A DNA stretch of 37,990 bases, taken from contig NZ_FOQE01000022.1 of the NCBI RefSeq assembly GCF_900113675.1, forward strand, positions 1 through 37,990. The letters are read 5' to 3'. The notes beneath the pieces are model-generated. The model had not been told where the DNA came from and did no database searches. It worked only from the letters and a program-made list of their open reading frames with translations. Below are positions 16,864-24,012 of the stretch, piece by piece. Position 1 is the first letter of the stretch; each line of letters starts with the position of its first letter. A program made the translations under genes and the position numbers. The stretch comes from Pisciglobus halotolerans. Lineage in GTDB: Bacteria > Bacillota > Bacilli > Lactobacillales > Carnobacteriaceae.

Positions 16864-17490
16864 TTAAAATACTTTTAGCATAAAAGCAATAATATCATCT
16901 AAATTCACTGTTTTTACTGCTTCTTCTTCCATATATTCTTCTCGAACTTGATCAATCAGTAAATTCAAGATGGTATTCGTAAAAATATAAGCAAGTGTAT
17001 CATACTCATCATCAGCTAAACCTTTTTGATTTGTCACTTCACTCAATTTTTTACTGAGCGAACTTCTGATATATTCTTGTTTATAATTAGAGATCGACTT
17101 CATTTTTTCATTGCCGACTTCCTTTACAGAACCGATAATGATCGGACGATGTCGCGTATAGATATTTGCAATAAAATATCCCGCTTTCCGTAAAAGATCT
17201 TCAGGATCTCTAAAGGTTTGTCCAAAAAACTCGTCCACTTCTTTTGTGATTTGGTGTGTATGTTGCTTATATGCTGTATCAATCAGCAGTTGTTTAGAAT
17301 GAAAGTTTTTAAAGATCGTTGTTTCATTCACTTCTGCCATTTCCGCTATTTTTTTGGTTGTCGTACTTTTATACCCTACATGCGAGATCAAATCCAAAGC
17401 GGCATCAACGATTCGCTGTTGTGTTTTTGTAAGGTGTGTTGAATCGATAGACTGTTTCTCTGTCAATTTTATACCCTCCAATTCTGTCAT
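16864..17490 (-). CDS. TetR/AcrR-family transcriptional regulator
   Basis: The N-terminal DNA-binding domain of the 208-aa protein is clear: TQQRIVDAALDLI, then GYKSTTTKKIAEMAEVNETTIFKNFHSK with the helix-turn-helix at about 42-64. The C-terminal ligand/dimer part cannot be assigned to a sub-family. The ATG at 17490 is chosen for AGGAG just ahead; a 21-codon longer start has none. It ends 37 bp before tgt and may be co-transcribed with it. Two direct repeats with core TACCACAAA (17525-17532 and 17565-17572) flank the start region and could be operator sites; this is a guess. The target is unknown. Confidence 0.88.
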   Translation of the reverse strand: MTELEGIKLTEKQSIDSTHLTKTQQRIVDAALDLISHVGYKSTTTKKIAEMAEVNETTIFKNFHSKQLLIDTAYKQHTHQITKEVDEFFGQTFRDPEDLLRKAGYFIANIYTRHRPIIIGSVKEVGNEKMKSISNYKQEYIRSSLSKKLSEVTNQKGLADDEYDTLAYIFTNTILNLLIDQVREEYMEEEAVKTVNLDDIIAFMLKVF

Positions 17491-17559
17491 ACTGCTCCTG
17501 TCCTTTCCTTGTGTCAAAAACTCTACCACAAAGACCGCGCATCGCTGACTCAATGAAGA

Positions 17560-17568
17560 ATTTTACCA
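17560..17568 (-). promoter_or_regulatory. extended -10 promoter for tetR(-tgt-yajC)
   Basis: The minus strand reads TGGTAAAAT, an extended -10, about 55 bp upstream of the tetR AGGAG. The -35 is poor. One arm of the TACCACAAA direct repeat overlaps this -10, which would suit autoregulation. Confidence 0.45.
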
Positions 17569-17597
17569 CAAATAAAAAAGAAACAAAAGCCAAAATT

Positions 17598-18027
17598 AAC
17601 AACTAATAGAATGTGGAGAAAGCCTGGGAGAGTCACAGCAAAAACAGGAAGTTGTTGAAGAGAGCAGAGAAGCGCGCATCAAAACAACTTATCTTTTTTG
17701 CAAAGACTCTGGCTTTCGCAACTCAACTAATAGGATGTGGAGCGAAGCCGATAGAGGCGACAGGAAAATGAAAAAGTGCGACACAGAGCATCCCGCGCAT
17801 GTGAGCATCTTTTGAATTTTACCCGAGACTCTGCCTCGCGCAACTCAACTAAAAAGAAAGGATGTGGAGAAAGCCTGGGAGAGTCACAGCAAAAACAGGA
17901 AGTTGTTGAAGAGAGCAGCGAAGCGCGCATCAAAACAACTTATCTTTTTTGCAAAGACTCTGGCTTTCGCAACTCAACTAATAGGATGTGGAGCGAGGCC
18001 GATAGAGACGACAGGAGAATGAAAAAC
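17598..18027 (+). repeat. tandem array of ~125-bp structured repeats (A-B-A'-B')
   Basis: Units start ATGTGGAG and end CAACTCAACTAA. Unit A is 17611-17734 (124 bp), B 17735-17861 (127 bp), A' 17862-17985 (124 bp), and B' begins at 17986 and loses similarity near 18025. A and A' differ at one base of 124; A and B share only the ends and scattered blocks. A truncated unit end (AACTAATAGA) precedes the first unit. Within unit A, GAAAGCC...AGAGTC pairs with GACTCTGGCTTTC, and an inner AAGTTGTT pairs with AACAACTT before a TCTTTTTT run. In B the outer arms change partly together (GCGA-GC with GCCTCGC). The array is GC-richer than its flanks. No unit encodes a convincing protein. Function is unknown. 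Confidence 0.85.
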
Positions 18028-18103
18028 AAAATAGAACACCAAGTCGCCATAAGTGCGAAAGTTTTTCAACAATGAATAAATGCGATTATTTCATCTATAA
18101 CTA

Positions 18104-18132
18104 TTGCAAACGCTTTCTTTATGTGGTAATAT
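18104..18132 (+). promoter_or_regulatory. strong rightward promoter
   Basis: -35 TTGCAA (18104-18109), 17-bp spacer, -10 TAATAT (18127-18132) with an extended TG two bases before the -10. It faces away from tetR and towards the 3' end of queA, where no annotated gene lies. Transcription would start near 18140. Confidence 0.7.
18105..18118 (+). promoter_or_regulatory. cre-like catabolite-responsive site on the -35
   Basis: TGCAAACGCTTTCT matches the CcpA-site consensus TGWAARCGYTWNCW at 13 of 14 positions, with one mismatch at position 3. It overlaps the -35 of the promoter at 18104-18132. A site in this position normally gives repression when preferred sugars are present. This is an inference from motif and position. 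Confidence 0.6.
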
Positions 18133-18271
18133 AAAGATGGATAGAGAGAGGGTTCATGAAAGGTAGAATAAATATAGGAGATGAGACAACAAGATCATTC
18201 TTTTTGTGCAGTTGCTTTACTGTCTCAATCAAGGCGAAACAAAAAAATAAAGTGAGATTTTTTTGAAAATG

Positions 18272-18300
18272 TTGACGACAGACAAGAAGTAAGTTATTAA
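18272..18300 (+). promoter_or_regulatory. possible internal rightward promoter
   Basis: TTGACG (18272-18277), 17 bp, TATTAA (18295-18300). It would give a ~100-nt transcript ending at the same terminator. Weaker than the cre-linked promoter upstream. Confidence 0.35.
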
Positions 18301-18370
18301 AATGTACCAGATCCAAAGATATTAGCTCAGTTAAACGTTTTAAATATTCTATCTTTCTAGTCTCTCTAAT

Positions 18371-18407
18371 AAAAAGAAGCTGGTTTTAAGCCAGCTTCTT
18401 TTTTTGT
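18371..18407. terminator. bidirectional terminator between queA and the small transcript
   Basis: A 10-bp stem AAGAAGCTGG/CCAGCTTCTT (18374-18383 with 18391-18400) has T-runs on both strands. It ends queA from the right and the proposed small RNA from the left. Confidence 0.9.
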
Positions 18408-18427
18408 TGAGTTTTGATAAAGTTGTT

Positions 18428-19459
18428 TTATTTAACGAACATTGCATCGCCAAAGCTGAAGAACCGATATCTTTCTTCTACTGCATGTTGATAAGCAGAC
18501 AAAACGTGTTCTCTTCCAGCAAAAGCACTGACTAGCATAACAAGAGTCGATTTAGGCAGATGGAAATTGGTTGAAAAAGCATCCACTACTTTAAATTCAT
18601 ATCCAGGTGCAATAAAGATATCTGTCCAGCCGCTGTCGGCTTTGATTTCTCCATTAAATTTCGTACCGATCGTTTCGAGTGTACGAATGGAAGTTGTTCC
18701 AACCGCTACGATCCGTCCTCCTGATTGGCGAACTTGGTTGAGTGTAGCTGCTGCTTCTTCAGTCAATCGATAAAACTCTGCGTGCATTTTGTGGTTCTCT
18801 ATATTATCAACGCTAACTGGTCTGAAAGTCCCTAACCCGACATGCAAAGTTAAAAAGACCAAATGAATTCCTTTTTCTTCAATTTTCTCCAACAATTCCT
18901 TTGTAAAGTGGAGTCCTGCTGTTGGTGCAGCAGCTGACCCATTTTCCTTTGCATAGACCGTCTGATAGCGTTCTTGGTCTTCTAGTTTTTCTTTGATATA
19001 AGGTGGTAGCGGCATTTCTCCCAATGATTCCAACACTTCTAAAAAGATGCCTTCATAGGAGAATTCAATGATTCGTCCGCCATGGTCTAGTTCTTCTTTA
19101 ACTTCAGCTTTTAAACGGCCATCTCCAAATTCGATCATTGTGCCAACTTTTGCTCTTTTTGCTGGTTTGACCAAAGTTTCCCATTGATCTTCTTGAGTGT
19201 TCTTTAACAGCAACACTTCCAAATGAGCACCTGTTTCTGGCTTTGTACCATAAAGACGTGCTGGTAATACACGAGTATCATTCATGACAAGCGCATCCCC
19301 TTGGTTTAACTCATCAATGATCTCTGTAAAATGTTTGTCTTCTACTTTGCCTGTTTGACTGTCTAAGATCATTAGTCTTGAACTTGAACGATCTTTCAAA
19401 GGGGTTTGTGCGATGAGTTCTTCTGGTAAATCAAAATCAAAATCTTCTGTGGTTAACAT
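18428..19459 (-). CDS. queA: S-adenosylmethionine:tRNA ribosyltransferase-isomerase (QueA)
   Basis: QueA transfers and isomerises the ribosyl part of SAM onto preQ1-34 in tRNA to make epoxyqueuosine, the step after Tgt. Family motifs are present from the start ([23 protein letters not shown]). They continue with [37 protein letters not shown], and near the end [18 protein letters not shown]. The length is 343 aa, as usual. AGGAG lies 7 nt before the ATG, and the gene begins 15 bp after the ruvB stop, so it is in the ruvAB operon. A strong terminator follows, which uncouples it from tgt. Confidence 0.96.
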   Translation of the reverse strand: MLTTEDFDFDLPEELIAQTPLKDRSSSRLMILDSQTGKVEDKHFTEIIDELNQGDALVMNDTRVLPARLYGTKPETGAHLEVLLLKNTQEDQWETLVKPAKRAKVGTMIEFGDGRLKAEVKEELDHGGRIIEFSYEGIFLEVLESLGEMPLPPYIKEKLEDQERYQTVYAKENGSAAAPTAGLHFTKELLEKIEEKGIHLVFLTLHVGLGTFRPVSVDNIENHKMHAEFYRLTEEAAATLNQVRQSGGRIVAVGTTSIRTLETIGTKFNGEIKADSGWTDIFIAPGYEFKVVDAFSTNFHLPKSTLVMLVSAFAGREHVLSAYQHAVEERYRFFSFGDAMFVK

Positions 19460-19474
19460 GTTTGTGCTCCTAAC

Positions 19475-20491
19475 TTATTGTTCATTTGTCATTTCAGGGT
19501 ATCCTAAATGCTGATAGGCTAAGGAAGTTGCAATTCTGCCTCGTGGCGTTCTTTGCAGAAAGCCTGATTGCAATAGGTAAGGTTCGACCATATCTTCAAT
19601 CGTCTCGATTTCTTCGCCTACATTCGCTGCAATGGTCGATAAGCCGACTGGTCCGCCATTGTAACCTGTGATCAAGAGCTTTAATAACCTTTGATCCACC
19701 GTATCCAATCCTTTTTTATCTACTTTCAGCATCTTTAAAGCAGCATCTGCCGCTTCACGCGTGACCACTCCATTTGCCTGTACTTGTGCATAATCGCGTA
19801 CCCGTTTCAACAGACGGTTAGCGATCCGTGGAGTCCCCCGAGAACGTTTGGCTATTTCTAAAGCCCCATCTTCATGGATCTTCGTGTCAAAGATATCGGC
19901 AGAACGCGTCACGATTTCTTTTAAATCCTTTATTTCATAGTATTCCATGTGAGAAACGATGCCAAAGCGATCACGCAAAGGAGCTGATAGTTGTCCGGCT
20001 CTTGTCGTAGCGCCTATTAAGGTGAAAGGAGGCAATGGAAAATGGACAGGATGTGTGGAAGGTCCTTGTCCGACAATGATATCCACGTAAAAATCTTCCA
20101 TGGCGGAATAAAGCATTTCTTCCACCATTCGCGGCAAGCGATGAATCTCATCAATAAATAAAATATCGCCTGCTTCCAAATCATTTAGTAAAGCGACTAG
20201 ATCCCCTGGTTTTTCGATAGCCGGTCCGCTGGTTGTTCGAATGTCTACTGCCATTTCATTGGCGACAACCATGGCCATCGTTGTTTTCCCCAATCCAGGC
20301 GGGCCATATAATAACACATGATCCAGCGCTTCTTGTCTGCCTTTAGCCGCTTCAATATAGATCGACAATTCTTTTTTTACACTTGTTTGACCGATATATT
20401 GGCTCAAATACTGAGGACGCAAATTTTTCTCAATGATTTCTTCTTCTAAGCTCTCACTACTGCCTGACACTACACGAGAATCAAATGTCAT
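19475..20491 (-). CDS. ruvB: Holliday junction branch-migration ATPase RuvB
   Basis: This AAA+ motor works with RuvA to drive branch migration. Walker [10 protein letters not shown] is at 63-71, Walker B DEIH at 114-117, sensor TTRAG follows, and the arginine-finger region reads LRDRFG. A winged-helix C-terminus ends with [10 protein letters not shown] start at the ATG at 20491 (338 aa) since GGTGA lies 6 nt upstream. The longer frame starts at tandem GTG codons preceded only by AGAGAG. It lies 21 bp after ruvA and directly before queA. Confidence 0.96.
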   Translation of the reverse strand: MTFDSRVVSGSSESLEEEIIEKNLRPQYLSQYIGQTSVKKELSIYIEAAKGRQEALDHVLLYGPPGLGKTTMAMVVANEMAVDIRTTSGPAIEKPGDLVALLNDLEAGDILFIDEIHRLPRMVEEMLYSAMEDFYVDIIVGQGPSTHPVHFPLPPFTLIGATTRAGQLSAPLRDRFGIVSHMEYYEIKDLKEIVTRSADIFDTKIHEDGALEIAKRSRGTPRIANRLLKRVRDYAQVQANGVVTREAADAALKMLKVDKKGLDTVDQRLLKLLITGYNGGPVGLSTIAANVGEEIETIEDMVEPYLLQSGFLQRTPRGRIATSLAYQHLGYPEMTNEQ

Positions 20492-20512
20492 TTTATTCAC
20501 CACTTTTCTCTC

Positions 20513-21118
20513 TTATTTTTTCATTAGCCATTTTAAAGCTTCTCTTAAATAAGCATCTGTTGATTCTTTTGGATTTTTCTTTAATTCTTTTTCCACTTGT
20601 TTAACTTCTCTTGCACCATAACCTAAAGCTTCCAACGCTTCTATGGCTTCTTTGATATGGGTATCAGATGACAACTGACTTTCTTCTCTGCCATAGGATC
20701 CCATTTCTTCAATACCTAAATCGCCCAGTTTCCCTTTTAGGTCCAATACGATTTGCCCAGCCGTTTTTTTACCGACTCCAGGGAACTTTGTCAAAAACGC
20801 CGTATCTTCATTTTCAATAGCCTGTATCAATCCAGTATGGTCTTCATTAGCTAAAATCGCTAGACCGCTTTTAGGACCAATTCCAGACACGCTCAATAAT
20901 TTTAAATATAACTGTTTCTCATCAAAATCTTTAAAGCCATATAATGTAATGGCATCTTCCCGAACAGCTTGATGTACATATACTTTTGCTTCCTGATTTA
21001 GTTTGCTTGAATACCGAAAAGGATTAGCAGAATAAATCAAATAGCCGACCCCGTTTGTTTCCAATACTAAGTAGGCCGGACAGACATATGTAACTTTTCC
21101 GATGATATATTCAAACAT
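20513..21118 (-). CDS. ruvA: Holliday junction-binding protein RuvA
   Basis: RuvA binds four-way junctions as a tetramer and loads RuvB. The N-terminal OB fold begins FEYIIGKVTYVCP. Two helix-hairpin-helix motifs follow (LSVSGIGPKSGLAIL and FPGVGKKTAGQIVLDL), then a flexible linker and a C-terminal three-helix domain (AIEALEALGYGAREV) that contacts RuvB. The ATG at 21118 (201 aa) follows AGGAG by 7 nt; the 14-codon longer GTG start has no ribosome site. The leader carries an extended -10, a LexA-like box and two overlapping hairpins. Confidence 0.95.
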   Translation of the reverse strand: MFEYIIGKVTYVCPAYLVLETNGVGYLIYSANPFRYSSKLNQEAKVYVHQAVREDAITLYGFKDFDEKQLYLKLLSVSGIGPKSGLAILANEDHTGLIQAIENEDTAFLTKFPGVGKKTAGQIVLDLKGKLGDLGIEEMGSYGREESQLSSDTHIKEAIEALEALGYGAREVKQVEKELKKNPKESTDAYLREALKWLMKK

Positions 21119-21156
21119 CTGTTGTCTCCTCGTTTCATTAGTTGGCTGGCCAACCA

Positions 21157-21170
21157 GCACATTCGTTCCC
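21157..21170. promoter_or_regulatory. degenerate LexA-like box upstream of ruvA
   Basis: On the minus strand GGAACGAATGTGCT resembles the Gram-positive box CGAACNNNNGTTCG with GAAC in one half and GTGC in the other. It sits just downstream of the -10 at 21176-21181, where a repressor would block the promoter. ruvAB is an SOS operon in many bacteria, but this box is imperfect. Confidence 0.35.
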
Positions 21171-21175
21171 TTCGT

Positions 21176-21184
21176 ATTTTAACA
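21176..21184 (-). promoter_or_regulatory. extended -10 promoter for ruvA-ruvB-queA
   Basis: The minus strand reads TGTTAAAAT. No good -35 is present. It lies between the msrB terminator and the ruvA start, so the ruvAB-queA unit is probably separate from mutSL and msrB. Confidence 0.5.
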
Positions 21185-21323
21185 CAAAATAGAAGTCTTG
21201 TGGAGATAACGCTGTAAGAAGATGAATCACAGCAAAGTAAAACGAGCTTTCTATCCTATTTCGATCCCCTTTTTATTGAAAATGACGTCACTTTTTTTAC
21301 ATTCTAATTTTTTTCTAAAGATA

Positions 21324-21357
21324 AAAAAATGACGTTAGCAATTTTCATCACTAACGC
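21324..21357 (-). terminator. intrinsic terminator after msrB
   Basis: Stem CGTTAG/CTAACG (within 21332-21357) is followed on the minus strand by ATTTTTTT. It lies ~75 nt after the msrB stop. Confidence 0.75.
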
Positions 21358-21430
21358 CACCCTTATTCTAAGCTTTTACATGTTTCTTTTAAAGCTGATG
21401 GTTCATTTTTTCAAACGAATCATCCCTTTT

Positions 21431-21871
21431 TTATGAAGCAAATAATTTGCGGTATTCACCATATCCTTCTTCTTCCAGTTTGTCTATTGGAACAAATCGA
21501 AGAGCTGCTGAATTGATGCAGTAGCGCAATCCGCCCTCTTTAAAAGGTCCATCATTAAAGACATGCCCTAAATGAGAATCTGCATCCTTGCTTCTCACTT
21601 CTGTTCGGCGCATACCAAAACGCGTGTCTGTTCGTTCATTGATTTCTTGATTTTCAATTGGTTTCGTAAAAGATGGCCAGCCGCAACCTGCATCATACTT
21701 GTCTAAAGAGGAAAATAAAGGTTCTCCGCTTACCACATCGACATAAATTCCATCTTCATAAAAATCGTCATATTTACCTGAAAAAGGACGTTCTGTTCCT
21801 TCGTTTTGAGTGACATCATATTGTTCTGGGGTTAGTCTTTGCTTTAGTTCTTCTTTATCATACTTTGCCAT
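21431..21871 (-). CDS. msrB: peptide-methionine (R)-S-oxide reductase MsrB
   Basis: MsrB repairs the R-form of methionine sulfoxide in proteins. The catalytic Cys118 is in [12 protein letters not shown]; Cys63 in AGCGWPSF and the His/Asp-containing [11 protein letters not shown] form the usual active site. The paired CxxC zinc motifs of some MsrB proteins are missing, as expected for the zinc-free form. The ATG at 21871 (146 aa) lies 8 nt after AGGAG; a GTG three codons earlier falls inside that ribosome site. It has its own promoter between mutL and itself and its own terminator. Confidence 0.94.
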   Translation of the reverse strand: MAKYDKEELKQRLTPEQYDVTQNEGTERPFSGKYDDFYEDGIYVDVVSGEPLFSSLDKYDAGCGWPSFTKPIENQEINERTDTRFGMRRTEVRSKDADSHLGHVFNDGPFKEGGLRYCINSAALRFVPIDKLEEEGYGEYRKLFAS

Positions 21872-21913
21872 GTTGTTCACTCCTATTCAAAATTGATTCG
21901 TCTACTGATATTG

Positions 21914-21942
21914 ATTTTACGCTAATTCTGAATAAACTTCAA
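21914..21942 (-). promoter_or_regulatory. promoter of msrB
   Basis: On the minus strand: -35 TTGAAG (21937-21942), 17-bp spacer, -10 TAAAAT (21914-21919). Confidence 0.6.
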
Positions 21943-21989
21943 AAAAGCTGTTTCCTCTTTTGCCGTCGATTCGTCTCCACTTTCAATAT

Positions 21990-23993
21990 TCAATGAGGGT
22001 CTTGGATACGTTTAAACATCCTCTCCATATCTTTGTTGCTGAAGTGAATAATCACAGGGCGACCATGCGGACAGTTATAGGGATTCTCCGTTTGTGCTAA
22101 ATCATGGATAAGGGCACGCGCTTCTTGATCATTTAAATAATGATTGGCTTTAATAGATCCTTTACAACTCATCATAATAGCCGTTGCTTCTCGAAACTTG
22201 GCCACACTGATCGATCCATTGATCAGCAGCATATCGATCATTTCACGTACGACTTTTTCTTCATCGCCATGATCGATCCAAACTGGATGGAAGCGTAGCA
22301 GAAAACTGTTTTGTCCGAATGCTTCCAGGTAGATTCCTACTTCTTCAAGGGCTTGCTGGTTTTCTTTGATTTTCAATGCATCATTGCTTGGATAGTCTAA
22401 CATGATCGGAACAAGTAATTCTTGCATGTCTTGGCTGACTTCTCCTATTTTTTTGCGGAAATATTCATATTTGATGCGTTCTTGCGCTGCATGCTGGTCT
22501 AAAATATAAAGGCCTGCTTCATTTTGCGCAAACAAATATGTTCCATGCATTTGTCCTATATAGGCTAAGGAAGGAATATGCGGTTGGTCAACAATTTTCT
22601 TTTCTTTGTCTTCTTCTTGGAGCATTTTTTCTGCCAGTTTAACAAAAGAGCCTTGATGATTGTCTAACAATTCACTGCGTTTTTTTGTTTTTTCTGCTGT
22701 TTCTGATTCGGTTGAAGTTTTTGCCGATTCGTCGTTAAAGGCAGTTGGTGCTATTGTGGACGCTGTTTCTTCTTGTCCTTTAATGAAAAAACGCCCTTCT
22801 TTGTTATTGTAGCGTGCGTCTGTCCGTTGTCTTACGAAAGAAGATCTAGATGGTGTTGGCCGATCATTAAAAAGAGAAAAACTCTCCTCATCGTGTTGTT
22901 TAGGTTCGATTTTATTTTCCAATTCCATTTGCATTTGTTCTGCTTTTTTTTCTTTTCTATCCGATCGGTTTTTAAAAGAAAAATGTTCTAACGCATCTGG
23001 AATCAGTTGTTCTTTACCTAAAGCTTCTTTGACAGCTGATGAGATCAATCCCATCAGTTCTTTTTCCTTGCTGATACGAACTTCCTGTTTTGTAGGATGA
23101 ACATTGACATCGACGAGCAAAGGATCCATCTCGATTTCTAATGCAACGATAGGAAAGCGTCCGACCATCAATTTCGAACCATAGCCCTGGATAACAGCTT
23201 TACTTAAGGCATAGTTTTTAATATAACGGCCATTGACGATCAAAGACATATAGTTGCGGCTGGCACGTGTCAGCTCCGGCAATGAAATATAGCCGGTCAC
23301 TTTAAAGTCGAGATCTTCATTTGCAACGGGGCGCATTTTTTTTGCAGTCTGTACACCATAAATACCTGCCAGCGCTTGTCTTAAATCACCATTTCCAGTC
23401 GTTCGTAAAAGCTGGTGATCATCATGGACTAAACGAAAAGCGACATTTGGATGACTAAGCGCCAAGCGGTTTACGATATCACTAACATTTGCCAATTCTG
23501 TTTGAAGAGACTTCACATATTTCAGACGTGCTGGGGTATTAAAGAAAAGATTTTCAACTGTGATCGTTGTTCCTTTTCTTGATCCACTAGCCTTTTCTTC
23601 TTCCACTTTTCCGCCTTTTAAATACAAAAACATACCCGATGACAACCCATCAGAAGTTTCGATCCAGATTTCCGAAACCGATGCAATACTTGGCAAAGCT
23701 TCACCTCGAAAACCAAGCGAGCGAATTCTGAAAAGATCATCACGCGAATAGATTTTACTGGTTGCATGGCGTTTAAAAGCATTTTTCACTTCATCGGAGG
23801 CAATGCCATCTCCATTGTCAATCACTTGAATTTTTTTCAATCCAGCTTCTTCGATCAAAACCTCAATGTGTGTACTATTTGCATCGATTGCATTTTCCAC
23901 CAATTCTTTTACAACTGAAGCAGGACGTTCAATGACTTCTCCAGCTGCGATTTGATTCGTCAATGTTTCTGAAAGTTCTTTTATTCTTGTCAT
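21990..23993 (-). CDS. mutL: DNA mismatch repair endonuclease MutL
   Basis: MutL couples mismatch recognition by MutS to strand incision. The GHKL ATPase domain shows [10 protein letters not shown] (Glu31, Asn35), DNGDGI, GFRGEAL and the [13 protein letters not shown] block. A variable charged linker (about 335-470) follows. The C-terminal endonuclease domain carries [12 protein letters not shown] at ~499-510, matching the DQHA(X)2E(X)4E metal motif of nicking MutL proteins; CPHGRP near the end completes it. The 667-aa length is normal for Firmicutes. AAGGAG precedes the ATG, and mutS ends 19 bp upstream, so mutSL is an operon. Confidence 0.97.
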   Translation of the reverse strand: MTRIKELSETLTNQIAAGEVIERPASVVKELVENAIDANSTHIEVLIEEAGLKKIQVIDNGDGIASDEVKNAFKRHATSKIYSRDDLFRIRSLGFRGEALPSIASVSEIWIETSDGLSSGMFLYLKGGKVEEEKASGSRKGTTITVENLFFNTPARLKYVKSLQTELANVSDIVNRLALSHPNVAFRLVHDDHQLLRTTGNGDLRQALAGIYGVQTAKKMRPVANEDLDFKVTGYISLPELTRASRNYMSLIVNGRYIKNYALSKAVIQGYGSKLMVGRFPIVALEIEMDPLLVDVNVHPTKQEVRISKEKELMGLISSAVKEALGKEQLIPDALEHFSFKNRSDRKEKKAEQMQMELENKIEPKQHDEESFSLFNDRPTPSRSSFVRQRTDARYNNKEGRFFIKGQEETASTIAPTAFNDESAKTSTESETAEKTKKRSELLDNHQGSFVKLAEKMLQEEDKEKKIVDQPHIPSLAYIGQMHGTYLFAQNEAGLYILDQHAAQERIKYEYFRKKIGEVSQDMQELLVPIMLDYPSNDALKIKENQQALEEVGIYLEAFGQNSFLLRFHPVWIDHGDEEKVVREMIDMLLINGSISVAKFREATAIMMSCKGSIKANHYLNDQEARALIHDLAQTENPYNCPHGRPVIIHFSNKDMERMFKRIQDPH

Positions 23994-24012
23994 TGTGTCC
24001 GCTCCTTCTTCG

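Larger units (their letters stand above)
18140..18407 (+). ncRNA. candidate cre-controlled small RNA or small-peptide transcript
   Basis: This ~268-nt span is bounded by a good promoter with a cre-like box and a strong terminator. Near the start TAGAGAGA (18142-18149) can pair with TCTCTCTA (18361-18368) close to the 3' end, closing the whole RNA and hiding the purine-rich AGAGAGGG. A second hairpin joins TGAGACA (18182-18188) to TGTCTCA (18221-18227). Two tiny frames exist: 36 codons from the ATG at 18156 (AGAGGG only 3 nt ahead) and 24 codons from the ATG at 18181 (AGGAG touching it). Neither is convincing. A possible internal promoter lies at 18272-18300. Confidence 0.5.

Noticed and set aside
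17598-18027. CRISPR array
   Set aside because: Units are ~125 bp, contiguous, without short direct repeats separated by unique spacers, and no cas genes are present.
17611-18072. Tiny frames starting MW in each repeat unit (15, 26, 15 and 29 codons)
   Set aside because: The ATG is directly preceded by AGG or AAAGG with no spacing, and the peptides differ completely between A and B types. The RNA-structure reading fits better.
17776-18075. 99-codon plus-strand frame across the tandem repeats
   Set aside because: Repeat units are 124 and 127 bp, so the frame changes from unit to unit. No ribosome site and no protein-like composition. It is an effect of the repeat.
18119-18316. 65-codon minus-strand frame opposite the orphan transcript
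   Set aside because: No ribosome site, and a strong rightward promoter and T-rich segments explain the hydrophobic translation.
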